Origin: Rhizophagus irregularis
Taxonomy: Eukaryota > Glomeromycota > Glomeromycetes > Glomerales > Glomeraceae
NCBI RefSeq assembly: GCF_026210795.1
Contig: NC_089452.1
Span: 372,001-436,000, forward strand
Reading direction: 5' to 3'
Length of the DNA stretch: 64,000 nt
How positions within the stretch are numbered: the first letter of the stretch is position 1; each line of letters begins with the position of its first letter. Below, piece by piece: positions 46,812-59,285 of this stretch. A program made the translations under genes and the position numbers. A model generated the notes under the pieces. The model did not search any database and was not told where the DNA came from. It saw only the letters and a list, made by a program, of their open reading frames with translations.

Positions 46812-48998
46812 TATTCTACGGTTATAATAATTAAACTGATACTTATAATTGAATATTTATAAGTCAAAAGCAATAATAATACTAAAAGTGGTTAATTTTT
46901 TTTTTTTTTTTTTTAAATGTTGAATCATGTACCATTTTATTAGAATATATTTGGACTACATAATAATCACAAATATTCTATGAATGATACTTCCAGCTCT
47001 AGGCCAGTCCGATCAAACATTAGATATTATATTACCAATAAAATTAAAATCAAGAATAAAAGTAACCAAAAAGCATAGCAAAATAATATACCATAATCTC
47101 ACAGGCCGAAAAGCTGGGGGTCAGGCACCATCGGTCACCAATCAGGCAGAATCGGATTTGCAAGACCGATTGGCGCCGACTGACGCCTGATTTTTCACTT
47201 TTCGACCTGTGTAGTGGCTTTCAAAAAATATATCTAAATTTTTAAAATCTTAAATCTTATATTTTTTAATTATATGATATTATATAAACTTAATATTTAT
47301 AATACTATATATAGTATAATATTAGATTTTTATAATACATTAATTTTAATAGAACTTAATAAAATAAATTATTTTAATTATATAACTTTTTGTCAAAATG
47401 CTGGTATATTTATTTTGGCATTTTTATTAATATAATAAATTTATTATATAAAAATTAAAAAAAAACTAAATTAATTAAAATACTCTTTACTATTGAGTAT
47501 AACTTGATATCTTTAATTCTTTTTGGTATTGTTTCTATAAGCTTAATATATGTCTTTAATGTAATCTTATTTTATATTATTAAAAATATGCTTCTAAAAC
47601 ATATTTTTACTTTTAATTTTAATATTTAATAATTTGATATAATAATCTATATCATTTCACTGATGTTCAATCAGATTTAAATTGGAAGTCTAAAGTGACT
47701 AAGGTAAAACTTTTATATAATTATCTTTAAACCATTTTTTAATTATTAATATAGCAGTATATTTGGGATCATTATCTTCATAAAAATAATATTTTCAGCA
47801 TCTAATTTATAATAATCCAAAGCCTCTATAAAATCCTTTTTTAAGATTTTTTGATAAAATTCAATATCAATTTTGCAAAGATAACTAACTAAATATTATA
47901 AAACATAAAACACCTAAACAAAAACTAACTTACCCCCAAATTTAACAGTTAACTTAATATAAGCATTTTGAAGTAGTTTTCCTACTATTTTTCAGCAATA
48001 TTATTATTTATCTGAACTAAATATTTGAAATTTAGATTCATCTGACTACACTACCTTTATATATAAAACTAAAATTAGGTTAATTTTGACTTCAAAATAG
48101 TTAAAATAGTTAAAATTAATTCAACTTTAGATTCCCAAAAGTTGAAATGATTAAATTAGATGTTGAATAATTATCTACAATTATTAAAACTTAATAATAA
48201 AGGTATTTTATAGATATTTTAGCATCTAGTGATTAGAATCAATATATTAATTTTTTTAATATAAAAATTCTTATTTGTAATATTCAGTTAACCAAAAATT
48301 ACAATTATGTAATATTACTGCAAATAAATTTTTTAAGTAAAATATCAAAATCTATATATAAAAAAAAAATAAGTTTAAATAGCAATTTTATTTTTCATTT
48401 ACTTAAAATCTAATTTAAAACCATTCTTTAAAGTATATATGATATATCTAATATTATCTAGAAAATTTTTCTTTAAATATTAGGTATTTTTTAATATGGA
48501 TTTTTAAGGTTTAATTAACAAAAAGTTAAACAAATACGATATAGTTTATAAACAAACCTTTTTTGCTTATTTTAGAAAATCTACGAAATTTCCAGCTAAT
48601 ACAGCTAATACTATACAAAATTACTAAATAATAGCAACTAAAATGAGTTAAAAGATACTAATTAGTTAAAGAAAATACCTTATACGAATATAACGTAAAT
48701 TTTATTAGTCTATAAAAGCATGCTTTTGTTCCTATAGGATATTGTTACTAAAATAAGTTGTTTACGATTGCTTACATTTTCCTGCTGATCAGATGATCTG
48801 AGTGAACATCCTTACCGGGTTTACTTTGATACGTCTCACACGGTAACAATTATATAACATAATATAATAATCATCATCCGACTTATGTTCAAACAACGAT
48901 ATATTGTGGCGGAACGAGGCTGATAAATATATTAGACATATTTCTTTCGAATGAATTTCTCATTTGTAATAGTTTCTTCTTACTTGAACTAAACGACG
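46812..48998. other. AT-rich spacer and SMG7-like promoter region
   Basis: No gene recognised apart from the hairpin element at 47100-47211. From about 48700 the composition becomes less AT-rich, probably the promoter and 5' leader of the gene at 48999. Confidence 0.5.
47100..47211. repeat. Short GC-richer inverted-repeat element
   Basis: CACAGGCCGAAAAGC at the left and ACTTTTCGACCTGTG at the right are inverted copies. Inner blocks TCAGGC/GCCTGA and GATTGGCG-like stretches pair further. About 112 bp, GC-rich against its surroundings; probably a small MITE. The short open frame across it is not considered a gene. Confidence 0.6.
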
Positions 48999-51900
48999 AT
49001 GCCGTCTTCGGATTGCCAAACTGCTTTAGATTTATATAAGTATGAAATTATTTTTGTTCTTGACTTTAGTGAAGCAGATAATGTTCAAATATACTATATA
49101 AAAAATGACATAGGCAAAGTTTTGCTTTATTACATCCTTAATCTAATTTTTTTACTTCTTTTCGGTTTTCTTTTTTGTAATAATTTGACGTCTAGATCTT
49201 CGGTTGAGTTGGAAGTTGAGCTTCGTCAAGCCACAAAATCTAGATCGATTTTTGACAAACAAGTTGCTACTTTACGTTCTAAGTAAATATAAGCTAACGT
49301 AAAGTGTTCGTTTTGTTTATTATTTTCATGCATTTTTTAAATCGTAAATTATACTTTTTTCCATCTTTAACAAATAGGTTACGGGATATCTATGAGAAAA
49401 TTATTTTTCTTGATTATGAATTTGCTCAATCTAAGGAAGTTGAACAGAACTTGTGGAAATATGTGTATTATAAGGTTATCGAAGATTTCAGAAAGAAGAT
49501 CCGTGCCGTGAGTTGGAGAACAAAATTCATTTTATCCTTTTTTTAAGAGATTAAGAATACTTAGATAAAAATCTTTACATCTAGTTGCCCGCCCCTGCGG
49601 CTAATGGAAGATCTAAGTCAACTTCTAATAAAAAGTTGATTAGTTCTTTTCGTTCTTTTCTACATGAAGCGACAGGATTTTACTATTCATTTATTCAAAG
49701 ACTTGCGATTCATTTTGCGTTGAAACAGTTAGATCCAGTTATAAAGAAATTTGGATTAACGATAGGTTAGCTAAAAATATTTGGTTAACTTAATATATTT
49801 ATTATATTGATTAAAGTAAATTATTCACATTTTTTTTTTATACCAGAGCCTACTGAAGTTTGTCAGCGTTCTTACTCTGAAGATATTAAACAACGAGCTG
49901 TGCTTAGTTGCCATAAAAGTTTGATTTTCTTAGGTGATTTGGGTGAGTACATACAAGTGTTTAATTTTCAAATATTGTTCATCGATTAACTAGAATATTA
50001 TTCCTATAAATCTAGCTCGCTATCGAGAATTACAGAGTGATCGAACAAACAAAAACTGGTCAACCGCATGTGATTACTATAATCATGCTAGACAGCTAGT
50101 TCCTGATAGTGGTAAATATAAAGAGATTTATTTAAGCTTTCCATACGTTCACGTAACGAAATTTGTTATTAAAAATTATTAGGTAATCCTCATAATCAAT
50201 TGGCTGTGATTGCCACTTATAATTCTGATGACTTTCTTGCCGTCTACCATTATTATCGCAGTCTTGTTGTCAAACATCAATTTTTGACAGCGAAAGATAA
50301 TATTAGTCTTCTGTTCCATAAGGCCCAAAATGATAATTCACCTGACGGAGAAGCGGATATGGTTCAAAAACAGCGAGAAAATGGTGGAAAAAGACGTTTT
50401 TCTCATCAACGTCAAGTGTCTTCGTCATCAATGGCTCAGTCAAATAAGTTAAAGACAAACGAGGCAATTCAATCTTTTTTTGCTGATTTCATTAGGTTAC
50501 AGAGCATATTATATTTAAAAGTAAAGTACGTATAATTATTTACTCATTATTAATGTATAGATTAACGAATTGAGTTTTTTTTGATTCTGTACAAATTCAA
50601 AGGAATGCATTTTTTTTTTAATAGTTTAGAATCATACTCTGAATTAAAGGCGTCTGTATTGAATCAATTGAAAGAGCATGTACTTTCTCGTGCATTGGAA
50701 CCCGACCATCTTTTGAAATTGACCGTGATAAACATGGCAGCTTTATACGTAATTCGACTCATCTCCAACGGTATGTTTGAAACATCATAAGTGTTCGATA
50801 TTTGTTTGTTATTTACAATTATTCTAAACTTGAGTCTTCGAATTAGGTGAAAATGGAAGCACTAACCATAGCCCAAAAGCTACATCCACATATTCACAAT
50901 CGTCCAAAAAGGCTCTTGTCGAGAAGCATTCTGTATTATTGGTGTTGGATACCCTCACAACATTATTGGACATGTGCAACTCTGAATTAACCGATGTTTC
51001 CCTTGACGGAATGGATCAAAGGCACAACGCAGTTCAGATTCTTCCTGCTTCTGTTAAAAGGAGTCTTGCATCTCTTCGTGCGGGAACGAAATGGGTTTAT
51101 TCGAGACTTGATTATATAGCATCTATGTCTAATATTATTTCTAAAGATCCTAACGTTAAGAGCGAGTTTGGTAATTTTGCAAGATTTTGGGAATGTTATG
51201 CCAAATTTCTTAATGCAATGGAGAAATTATTACCTCATGATCAAGGTGTTCCTCTCGATGTTCCTTTGAAGGAGGATTTTGAACTAAACGGATTCTCGGT
51301 TCTTAAGGATCATATATTTGTGGATAAAAATACAACAGCAAATCAGGTCGAGCCATTTGAAGAAGTGGACATGCGTATTTATGATATTTTTGAAGATGCG
51401 AAAAAGATTGCTGAATCAGAAGTGTGTAAAAGTATTTTGTATCGAATTGCTTTCTACGATATTTATTTTATATTAAGATAATTGGATTTTTTTTTATAGT
51501 TGACTCAATTATTTTATTATGATGGAGTCTTTAGCGCGAGTGAACCTCCTTGCAAAATTACTTCTCCTGTTAATAATATTCTTATTCCGGCAGAACATGA
51601 AATTGTAGAACATGATTTAGAAGACACTAGAGATGAATCTAAAGTTGTCACCGACTTGATTATTGACCGGGACGATCATAACCTAGCCGAATCACAGTCA
51701 TTTTCACCGAATAGTCCTAAAGGAAAGAATAGTGATACAGCCGAAGATGAATCAGAGGATGAGGTAATCTTATTCACGGGTCGTCATTCGACAATTATTG
51801 ATAATGATAATTTAAGGTTTGTAGTTCTTAATTATTATGAAAATAAATCCGATAATCAATTAAATAGATCATTATCTTATTTTTTAGTGCAACCACCTCA

Positions 51901-52884
51901 AAAAAATCTTCACCTCGTCTAATTGAAAAACAAGATAGCCCAACAACAGCTGAGTTCTTACTGAGTCAAGTTTTAAATCAACCAGTTACTTCATCCACTT
52001 CATCCGGTTCTTCTAACAAACTAAATGAACAACAAAAGTATTGGAATCATTTTAATACGCCCCAATTATTCCCTACTAACAACTCCATGCAATATGATAA
52101 ATTAGAAACTAAACCCGTAATTTCAGATAAACTAGATTATCTAACACCTGTAAGCAGACCACCTACTTCTATTTCAAATGGACTTTTGAATATGAACATT
52201 AACCAAACTTCGGTCGCGAGCCCAACACCTGTTTCTGGAGTTCCAAATGCCTCTCAAGATCCTCTTGTCCCATCCACTAAGCGTTCATTAAATGATGTAA
52301 AAACTGCACTCCCATATCAGAATATGGCTACTTCCCCAAGTCCATCTGCTTCTCTATTTGCATTCCCGGGTTCAGAAGTATCTCAATTTGGTTTGTTTGG
52401 CCATTCTAATAATGGTTATACAGATGCTCCTCCAGCTAAAGTTGGCACATCAACGACCGTAGCTCCTCCTCCTGGATTTACTTCTGATCCATCTAATTTT
52501 GAAATACATAAACAGGGTCAACAACAAAGTAGCAATTATCAACAATCTTTGTTTCAAACATCTAACGCTTTCGCATTTCCATCCTTTGATATTATGCGCA
52601 CTCAATGGAATAATGGTAGCAATTATAAAATTAATGGAACGCCTGATAATAATACTACCATGCAAGTCAATGGAGCAACTCATCAAGGAAATCGTGATAT
52701 GAATACTTGTGCATCTGATCAAACTACCGATTCATTATTTTGGTTCACGGATCCCACAGATACAAATCTCGCATCGGCAAAAAAAGGAACTAATGTATCT
52801 TTGTCGGATCCTAAAACAACAAACGATTCTCGTGATCAATTTCGCTATTATTCACCTGGTTGGACCCATGCATCAATTGGCTAA
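48999..52884 (+). CDS. EST1/SMG7-like protein (nonsense-mediated decay / telomerase-associated)
   Basis: Eleven exons (48999..49039, 49196..49282, 49378..49507, 49585..49765, 49847..49942, 50016..50111, 50183..50525, 50625..50770, 50847..51421, 51500..51816, 51888..52884) encode about 1002 residues; every intron is GT-AG and keeps frame. SMG7/EST1 proteins bind phosphorylated UPF1 through a 14-3-3-like/TPR N-terminal domain and recruit decay factors. Family evidence: the N-terminal helical repeats (LDYEFAQSKEVEQNLWKYV), then the EST1 signature around residues 105-230 (FYYSFIQRLAIHFAL; CHKSLIFLGDLARYRE; ACDYYNHARQLVPDSGNPHN; LAVIATYNSDDFLAVYHYYR). Residues about 310-560 form the helical second half. 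From about 590 the protein is acidic, then Ser/Pro/Asn/Gln-rich with no domain, as usual for SMG7. Whether it is SMG7 or the telomeric EST1 type cannot be settled by eye; cytosolic decay is favoured. Confidence 0.9.
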
Positions 52885-53039
52885 ACATCGATGTGTTAAC
52901 ATATGATATAGGAATCAAGAAAACGAGTAATTTGCTCGCAACCAAGGCCTGCTTATTTGAGTAATCATTTTGCCGTGGAATAATACGGACGATACAAATG
53001 AAATTGCAAAAGACAGAACGTGAACAGACATACAAAATC

Positions 53040-53404
53040 GTATGTTCTTCATTATCGGTTCTCTGGAAATTATTCAGCGACTTTCCGCTGTTTTCAGAGA
53101 AATTTTATATCTCGCAATTTCCGACGTTTCCATGGTGTTAACGTGACAATAAATGCAGAGTCTGTCCTTGCTTTCCTTTCCTTGTATCGTTCCGTATTGC
53201 AATTTTTTTACTTTTTTATTAACCATACATTTCTGATATGTGCAAATTGATAACAATTAGTTGTCTTTATTTTTCTTTTATTTTTTTTTTTACCTTTTAT
53301 TATCTGATTATTCAAAGTTTAAAATTCAGTACTATGAACTTCTTTTGTCTTTTTTATTTCTTATCAAATTTATTATTTTTTTTTTTATTATTTTTGCTTT
53401 GCAG
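53040..53404 (+). other. Possible 3'-UTR intron of the SMG7-like gene
   Basis: A GTATGT donor at 53040 and a strong pyrimidine-rich TTTGCTTTGCAG acceptor ending at 53404 could define a 365-nt intron starting 155 nt after the stop codon. The sequence after the acceptor contains a short frame (MDDAERKVITKGYRF) ending at 53473. Splicing is inferred from sequence only. Confidence 0.35.
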
Positions 53405-53473
53405 ATGGACGATGCCGAAAGGAAAGTGATTACTAAAGGATATCGGTTCTTTTGCAAAGAATTGGGACCTTAG

Positions 53474-53917
53474 TTCTGTTTATTATTTGCAATTTTGATC
53501 GAATTCTACTGTGATAATGTCTTTCGTAGCAATGTTATAAAGAATCATTGGATTTTACAACAGTTGATAGTTAACTTAAGTAACCAGTATCCATCTGTGA
53601 TTAATGTTCACGCCCTTTATAAAAAAAATCATTCTATATATTAGTATACTTATAAAAGAGTTATAGTTACTAGGATTTTTTTTCTTAAAGGGTGTGTTAC
53701 AATCTATGTCTTGATTATAATGTAGTGGAAGTTTATTATGTATTGATATTAAATTATATTTATTTTTTTAATTATTTTTTAAATAAAATATAAGTAATTG
53801 TTATTGCACTAAAAGTTTCATTTAATTATATTTTATTGTTACAATATTACTTAAAATGGAAGCAGGCAAATCATGTGACTCTGAAAAAATTTTTTCTAAA
53901 TAAAACTTTTCGCCATA
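53474..53917. other. 3' flank, no gene
   Basis: AT-rich; nothing recognised on either strand. Confidence 0.5.
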
Positions 53918-54086
53918 TATATGTTGTGCCCCAAATCTCAATATGCCCCAAATTGACGATAATCATCGATGATTACTATATGTGAAAGGTAATGCTTTGA
54001 AAATTCTTAAGGCATTATAAAGATGGGCCGATAATTTAGGCCGATCGTTGATTTGGGGCAATCATCAACTTGGGGCACAACATATA
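53918..54086. mobile_element. MITE with TATGTTGTGCCCCAA ends
   Basis: TATATGTTGTGCCCCAA at the left and TTGGGGCACAACATATA at the right are inverted copies. A second inner inverted pair (GCCCCAAAT/ATTTGGGGC) is also present. Flanking TA fits a Tc1/mariner-type target. About 169 bp, non-coding. Confidence 0.78.
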
Positions 54087-54557
54087 CACTAAGTGTATTT
54101 TTGGCTTGCTCTGCAAGTTTACTTAAAGCACAAAATGATGTTTTGAATGCCGTTTTCGATTTTCAGTTTTGTCTATCCATTTTTGAATATGATTAGCAAA
54201 ATCTTTTTGCTCAAATGTAAAGTCAAAAATAGTTTTCAAAATCTACTTTTTTTCCTTGTAGAGCGGGCTAAAATATGCTTATTTTATGATTTTAAGTTTA
54301 TATTAATCTTAATTTATAAAAAAATTAGTCCGCTCATATTATATCAAATCAAATGATTTGTTTTCACTTTAGACAATCTTTAAAATAGGATAATATTTTA
54401 TATTTTTATATATATATTTTTTTTTTATATTAACCACTGTGCATTTATTAAGAACAAGTTAAAGTATTACAAATATATAGAACATACATAAGCAAACTAG
54501 CTATCTAGATTATCTATTAAAAATAAACTACTTATCATTCTGTTTTGAAATCTCACA
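54087..54557. other. Spacer
   Basis: AT-rich with no recognised gene. A GAGCGGGCTAAAAT/ATTAGTCCGCTC inverted pair spans about 54260-54335. Confidence 0.4.
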
Positions 54558-54770
54558 TACACTACCCTTCCAAAAGTATCCGGTCAACCAATAAAGATCA
54601 TATTTTATTAATAATAATTAATATTTAGTTGGCCATCCATTGTTTTTAATGCATGCTTCAATTCAATGTAGCATACTCTCAATTAAATTAATGTAAGTTT
54701 CGGATGGAATTCTTTCCCATTCTTGAAATATTCAAAATTGCAAGAGTTAATGACATAGTGTAACTCAAAA
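54558..54770 (-). mobile_element. Tc1/mariner relic: transposase C-terminus and one end
   Basis: On the minus strand a fragment reads FQEWERIPSETYINLIESM, a stop, then IEACIKNNGWPTKY and a stop at 54618-54620. This is the typical C-terminal tail of Tc1-like transposases (W..IP...I..LI.SM..R..A.I..NGG.TKY). About 55 bases further is an end-like ...CTTTTGGAAGGGTAGTG followed by TA. The catalytic part is missing, so the copy is dead. Confidence 0.7.
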
Positions 54771-55029
54771 TTTTTGATGTGAATTACTAGTGGTTAATTT
54801 TCTAAGTATTAGTTATTTACTGATCTAGTAGTATATAAATGTGTCATCATCCTTTTACTTATCGCTGTTGTGTTTCTGGTTCTCCAGTAAAATATTCATT
54901 ATAGTGATCTCAAATTACTATTCTGTGTAATGCATTTATATATTGATCAGCTGGTTCAAGCCCTATGTAACCTTAAGTTGTTTATTTACCGATGTTGGAG
55001 ACATTTTTCTTTGTTTTACTATAGCTAAG

Positions 55030-55834
55030 ATGTCTTCAAATGCAACTAATATAGAACGAAGAAATGACAACAACAAAAACAATAAAATCTGCTTTAACTG
55101 CAAACGGCCCAGACATTACGCGAGGAACTGTAGAGCACCTAGAACACCTAGAACACCTAGAGAAGTTAAATCCAAACCACTCACAACTAGAAGCCAAAAT
55201 ACACGTATCTCTAAACGTACACGCGTCTTTAAACACAAAGAAACGAAATCAAAGAAGAAAGTAGCATGGAGCGAAGAAGATGATGTAAGCAGTTCTTCAG
55301 TTGTCAAAGAAAACCACGTATCCAATCTTGAATCTTTCATCCTTTAAAAGATATCGCCAAGAAATTATCAAGTATGCCAGGACATACGCTAATGCTGAAC
55401 AGGAGGTTTTTTCCATTCCGGGTACTTCAGTCATCGAAGACGTACAATATGCAATTTCTCTCCTTAATGAACAATATAAAGCCGAAACCTGGCCAGATCA
55501 GTTCAAACCAAAATATGATCTCTCGCTTACGGAGTCTCCATTAAAGCAAGTCAATTGTCCTCTTGTTTTTCTTTTTACCTTTATTTTTAATTTTATATAT
55601 TTTAGGGAGGTCTTGGTTGCGGGCAGAAACCTGATAGAATTCTCAAACTTAACAGCAAAATTACATCAAGAGCTTAATTACGATCCTTATTGGGCTATTA
55701 ATGAAACCTCAAGGATCCTTTCAAAAATTAGGGGAGTAGCGTATGATGATGATGACCTTGAATGGTATGACCTTGGAGAGCGTGATAACTCTATAGAAGG
55801 TTTGTACACCAAAAAGTATATCTATCGATTCTAA
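55030..55834 (+). CDS. Zinc-knuckle (CCHC) protein with a frame break and a GC-AG intron
   Basis: The ATG at 55030 opens a basic protein with one CCHC zinc knuckle (CFNCKRPRHYARNC, C-x2-C-x4-H-x4-C), a PRTPRTPRE repeat and a Lys/Ser-rich stretch. The first frame ends at TAA 55345-55347. A second, overlapping frame carries the more structured part (KYARTYANAEQEVFSIPG, DVQYAISLLNEQYKAETW). It continues after an intron with EVLVAGRNLIEFSNLTAKL and DDDDLEWYDLGERDN to TAA 55832-55834. The intron is best placed at 55546-55605 with a GCAAGT donor and TTTAG acceptor, which keeps frame. The two frames differ by one base, so either an indel has broken the gene or an unseen splice joins them. CCHC knuckles bind nucleic acid and occur in Gag proteins, but no retrotransposon context is visible. 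Confidence 0.5.
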
Positions 55835-56473
55835 CATTAAAATAACATATTAACAAGGCTATTATATCAACAAATTAGTCGATAATAAATAAATCTATGG
55901 TGTTCGTACGTTATCGTTGATATACTTATGCATGAATATAATAATATAAGGATGTTGAAAGAAGTACAAATACTTTTGATTGCTCATATATGCTTGTAAT
56001 TCGTTTAAAATAAATAAAAATTAATTGCAATTTGTGTAGTTTTTTTTACTAGTGTATTACCGTATGTAGTGTTTGCATAATAATATTTTCTGTTCAGATT
56101 TTCATTGCAACAAAGATATGCGTACTACAGGGCTGTGTGACAGAATTATTAATAATATGTCCAAAGAAGTACTCACGATGAACCGCAATATTAAGAAATT
56201 TGTTTTATTCATTTAACATCCGGCTGGCCCTTTCTCACGTATTATTTTACAAAAATATAATAAACATTTTACTTCGATTTTTTTAAATATGTGCGTGTAT
56301 TTACAAGTGACATTAATTAATTACATTTGCTTTCATATTCTACTAACCTAACATAGCTATACAGTAGTTACGAATCTGTTTTCACGCCGAACAAGAAGGC
56401 GTAATCGAATAAAAATGAATTTGGATTTAGTAGTGTGTAATCTTGCTTATAATCTGCCTAAACACTTGTAAAA
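55835..56473. other. Spacer
   Basis: No gene recognised; AT-rich with moderate complexity. Confidence 0.4.
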
Positions 56474-57650
56474 ATGGATTTAGATAACGCCCCTAATAGG
56501 GATGAATTATATGAAAGGATAGGAAAAGCATTAGCCTTTTTAAAACATAAACATGATAATGAAACACCAGAAATGTGGTACTCTCGTGTTCGTGGACCAT
56601 TTACAGAAGAATTACCAAACAATCCAAACAATCCCCAGACTTTACTTTAACCCAACATCGTTATTTTCTGATTATCACTAAAAAAAGAATATGTACAATT
56701 TTTAATCTTTTAACGAGCACACTTTTACCTTCCGAAGCAAGGAATACTTGAAGAGTACCCAGGCATCTTTTCTAAGAATGGTTATATTGAAATGCGTGCA
56801 AAATTTCATGAAGAAGGTAAAGGTTTCATCCTTCCGGAATAGAAACAATTATATATATTGCACTGTATGTGACTCCCTAGTATTCATTCCTGAAAAGCAT
56901 ATAGCTTGCTCTCGCTATGCAGATAATCACATGAAGAGATGCATTAGTAGAGACACTATTTCTAATGAACGTGCAAAAAGAGAAGAAATTCATTCTCCAG
57001 TCTATTAATAGAAGCATCTGGCAATATAAATAATATATAGTGTGTAACAAAAAAAACTGGAAATTCATTTAAATTACAAAAATATGTATAGTTCACATAA
57101 AATAGATCGAAAATATAGATAATGAATATACCATACATACATATCATACTCATTATCGTTGTACCGCTCTTCGCTCTTTCAGCTGTAATGAAAAAAATAC
57201 TGGAAAATTTAATTCTTTGATCTTTGATCTTGATAAAAAGAGATTAAGATTATTGGAGAAGTTAACTCAAAAAGCCGGTTGTTAAGAATATCATTTTGTT
57301 TCGCATTATTTTCCTAAAGGAATTATAAATTTATTAACCTCAATTGATATGAAATTGGAACTAATATAACTTGGATATAGAAACAATTCAAAAATCAGTT
57401 TGGGTGCGCCGAAGATTTTAGTTGATCCTTCTTATTCTGGATCAGGAATAGTAGTTGAATCCTCTGGTGAATAAATTGTGATTTTCCATCGTATTGCAAT
57501 GAGTCCAGATTTGAGTCAAAAATCACAAGAGCGGTTAAAGAATTTAAGTGAATTCGTTGATGATGAAAGTAATGTAAAAAAATTAATGTAACAAATATTG
57601 AACGTGAAATAGAATCTGCAGACAAACTTATCCGTACATTTATGAATGGA
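56474..57650 (+). pseudogene. Decayed gene with Cys/His motif, unknown family
   Basis: The ATG at 56474 opens a 56-codon frame (NRDELYERIGKALAFLKHKH, PEMWYSRVRGPFTEELP) ending at a TAA. Further pieces follow in other frames: QGILEEYPGIFSKNGYIEMR (about 56735-56795), then YCTVCDSLVFIPEKHIACSR (about 56855-56915) with Cys and His spaced like a zinc-binding unit. Later come SLIFDLDKKRLRLLEKLTQK and LGAPKILVDPSYSGSGIVVE, separated by stops, to about 57600. The pieces look like one protein in order. Possible introns could restore part of it, but the later stops argue for a pseudogene. Confidence 0.45.
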
Positions 57651-58047
57651 TTTTTTGTAAGGTTTTATTATTCGTAAATCAAGTTATGTGTAAATGTTGT
57701 AAGTGCCATTAATACTTCTAATCTAGACGCTAATGTTAATAGTAAAGTATAAAAACGAAAAGCACTAAAAAGTTTAAGACGATGCTTAATGAAAGCGATG
57801 ATGTGATTTAAATTAAGTGGACAAAAGAAAGAGAAAAAAAAAGACGTACTTGTGTAATTAAATAGGTAATTAATATATAATTATTGATACATTTCCCATT
57901 GAAAATAAGCGAACCAAATTTTTTTTTATTTTAAACGGTAAAAAAACGTCAAGAAACTTTATCACTATAAACTAAAAATTAAACCCGAAAAAATTTAATT
58001 TACTTTAAATCAGCTATTTTCATCGCACGCGTCTATTATTTTGAATT
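57651..58047. other. Spacer
   Basis: AT-rich region between two pseudogenes; nothing recognised. Confidence 0.4.
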
Positions 58048-59285
58048 TTATATAAAGATAATGCTTATATTACCTCTTAATTGGGAATTTCCAAGTCGAT
58101 TAATTGAGAATCGCAAGCTATTAAAACAATAAAAATTAATATCATAAAATTTTTTATTTATAATAAATTTTAAAATAGAAAATACCTTCATCATTAATAT
58201 ATTAATATACGAAGTTAAAATGGATGAATTAACAGGTTTTGGTAATAAATTACTAAACGTAACGCTCTCAGCATCCGAATTCTTTTCATATGAAGTTAAA
58301 GTATTTGGTATTTCTTTATCAGCTTCTTTAAATGCTTCTTTAAATGCTTCTTTAAATACTTCTTTAATTTCTTTTCCTTTTATAACCGACTTATCTTTTG
58401 CTCCTCTAATAGAAGAATACCAAAAAGAAAATATATCATATAATTCATCAGTTGTTGGTTTTTCATTTGAATTAGCGTTCATATATTTATTCCTTTTCCA
58501 AATTCTGATCTAAGTCCATTATATATTACTAACGCTAAATTTAAATCATGTCTTTTATTGTAAAAAGGTGGTTTTCTAGAAACACACCGAAACTATAAAT
58601 ATCAACAGATAATGTATATGGTTCTCCATTTAAGACTTCTGGAGCAATATTTGGCATTACTCCGTATATTTTTATCATCCGACTTCTGTTCAATTGCTGG
58701 TTCAGATAATCCATAGTCTGAAAGATAAGATGTAACTTTATTATTAATTTGTAAAATTTTTCCAGTATGTAAATCTTTATGACAATATCCAAATTCATGT
58801 AAGCTTATTGATATATGATATAACATTTTTATTCATAAATTCTACAGTTTTTGGGTCTTTGGTTAATTCATAAAAAGATAATTTATTTTAAATAAGCTCC
58901 AATGTATTTTAAGCTATATTTACAATAAAAAAAATTTAATGATTTTTAATATTAGACAATAAAAATAAATTAATTAAATTAGATATAATATAATATAGAA
59001 ACATACTTCGCTTAAATATTCGTCTGTTATATTCTGTGATCCATTTAGCCTTTTCAAGGGAACTTTCTTGGTTTAGGCTCATGGTACCCATTCAAGAAAT
59101 AAGCTACTATATACTTCTTTAGTTGGGTTTATACATTGTATCTCTTATGTATCTCTTATTAACTAAGATTTCCACTGATCCATCCACACCATAATTCTTC
59201 AGTAAAGGTTTATTGCAATACGAACAAATGTTGTATCGGTGTCTTTATCTGAGATATTTAATTTGTTAAACTCGGTTTCCATTTG
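58048..59285 (-). pseudogene. Protein kinase (tyrosine-kinase-like family) pseudogene, N-lobe missing
   Basis: Minus strand. Near 59285-59050 there are traces of the N-terminal leader typical of the Rhizophagus kinase family (METEFNKLNISDKDTDT..., then FLEWVP), broken by stops. The ATP-binding lobe is absent: about 200 bp of AT-rich sequence follow. The C-lobe resumes at 58826 with the catalytic loop YCHKDLHTGKILQI (HKD for HRD, Lys in place of the usual Asn-preceding Gly), SDYGLS in place of DFG, then in another frame APEVLNGEPYTLSVDIYSFG. A further frame (58482-58048) gives the family tail (TTDELYDIFSFWYSSIRG, FKEAFKEAFKEADKEIPN, NLLPKPVNSSILTSY). At least two frame changes plus the missing lobe rule out kinase function. 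Confidence 0.8.

Noticed and set aside
49040-49195. Reading through the first intron of the SMG7-like gene as coding
   Set aside because: The segment is hydrophobic and T-rich with clear GTATGA...TCTAG borders, and splicing joins the flanking frame.
52450-53035. Alternative frames overlapping the last SMG7-like exon
   Set aside because: They are shadows of the Ser/Pro/Asn-rich coding exon in other frames.
55036-55340. Minus-strand frames opposite the zinc-knuckle gene
   Set aside because: The CCHC motif and basic composition support the plus strand; the antisense frames are by-products.
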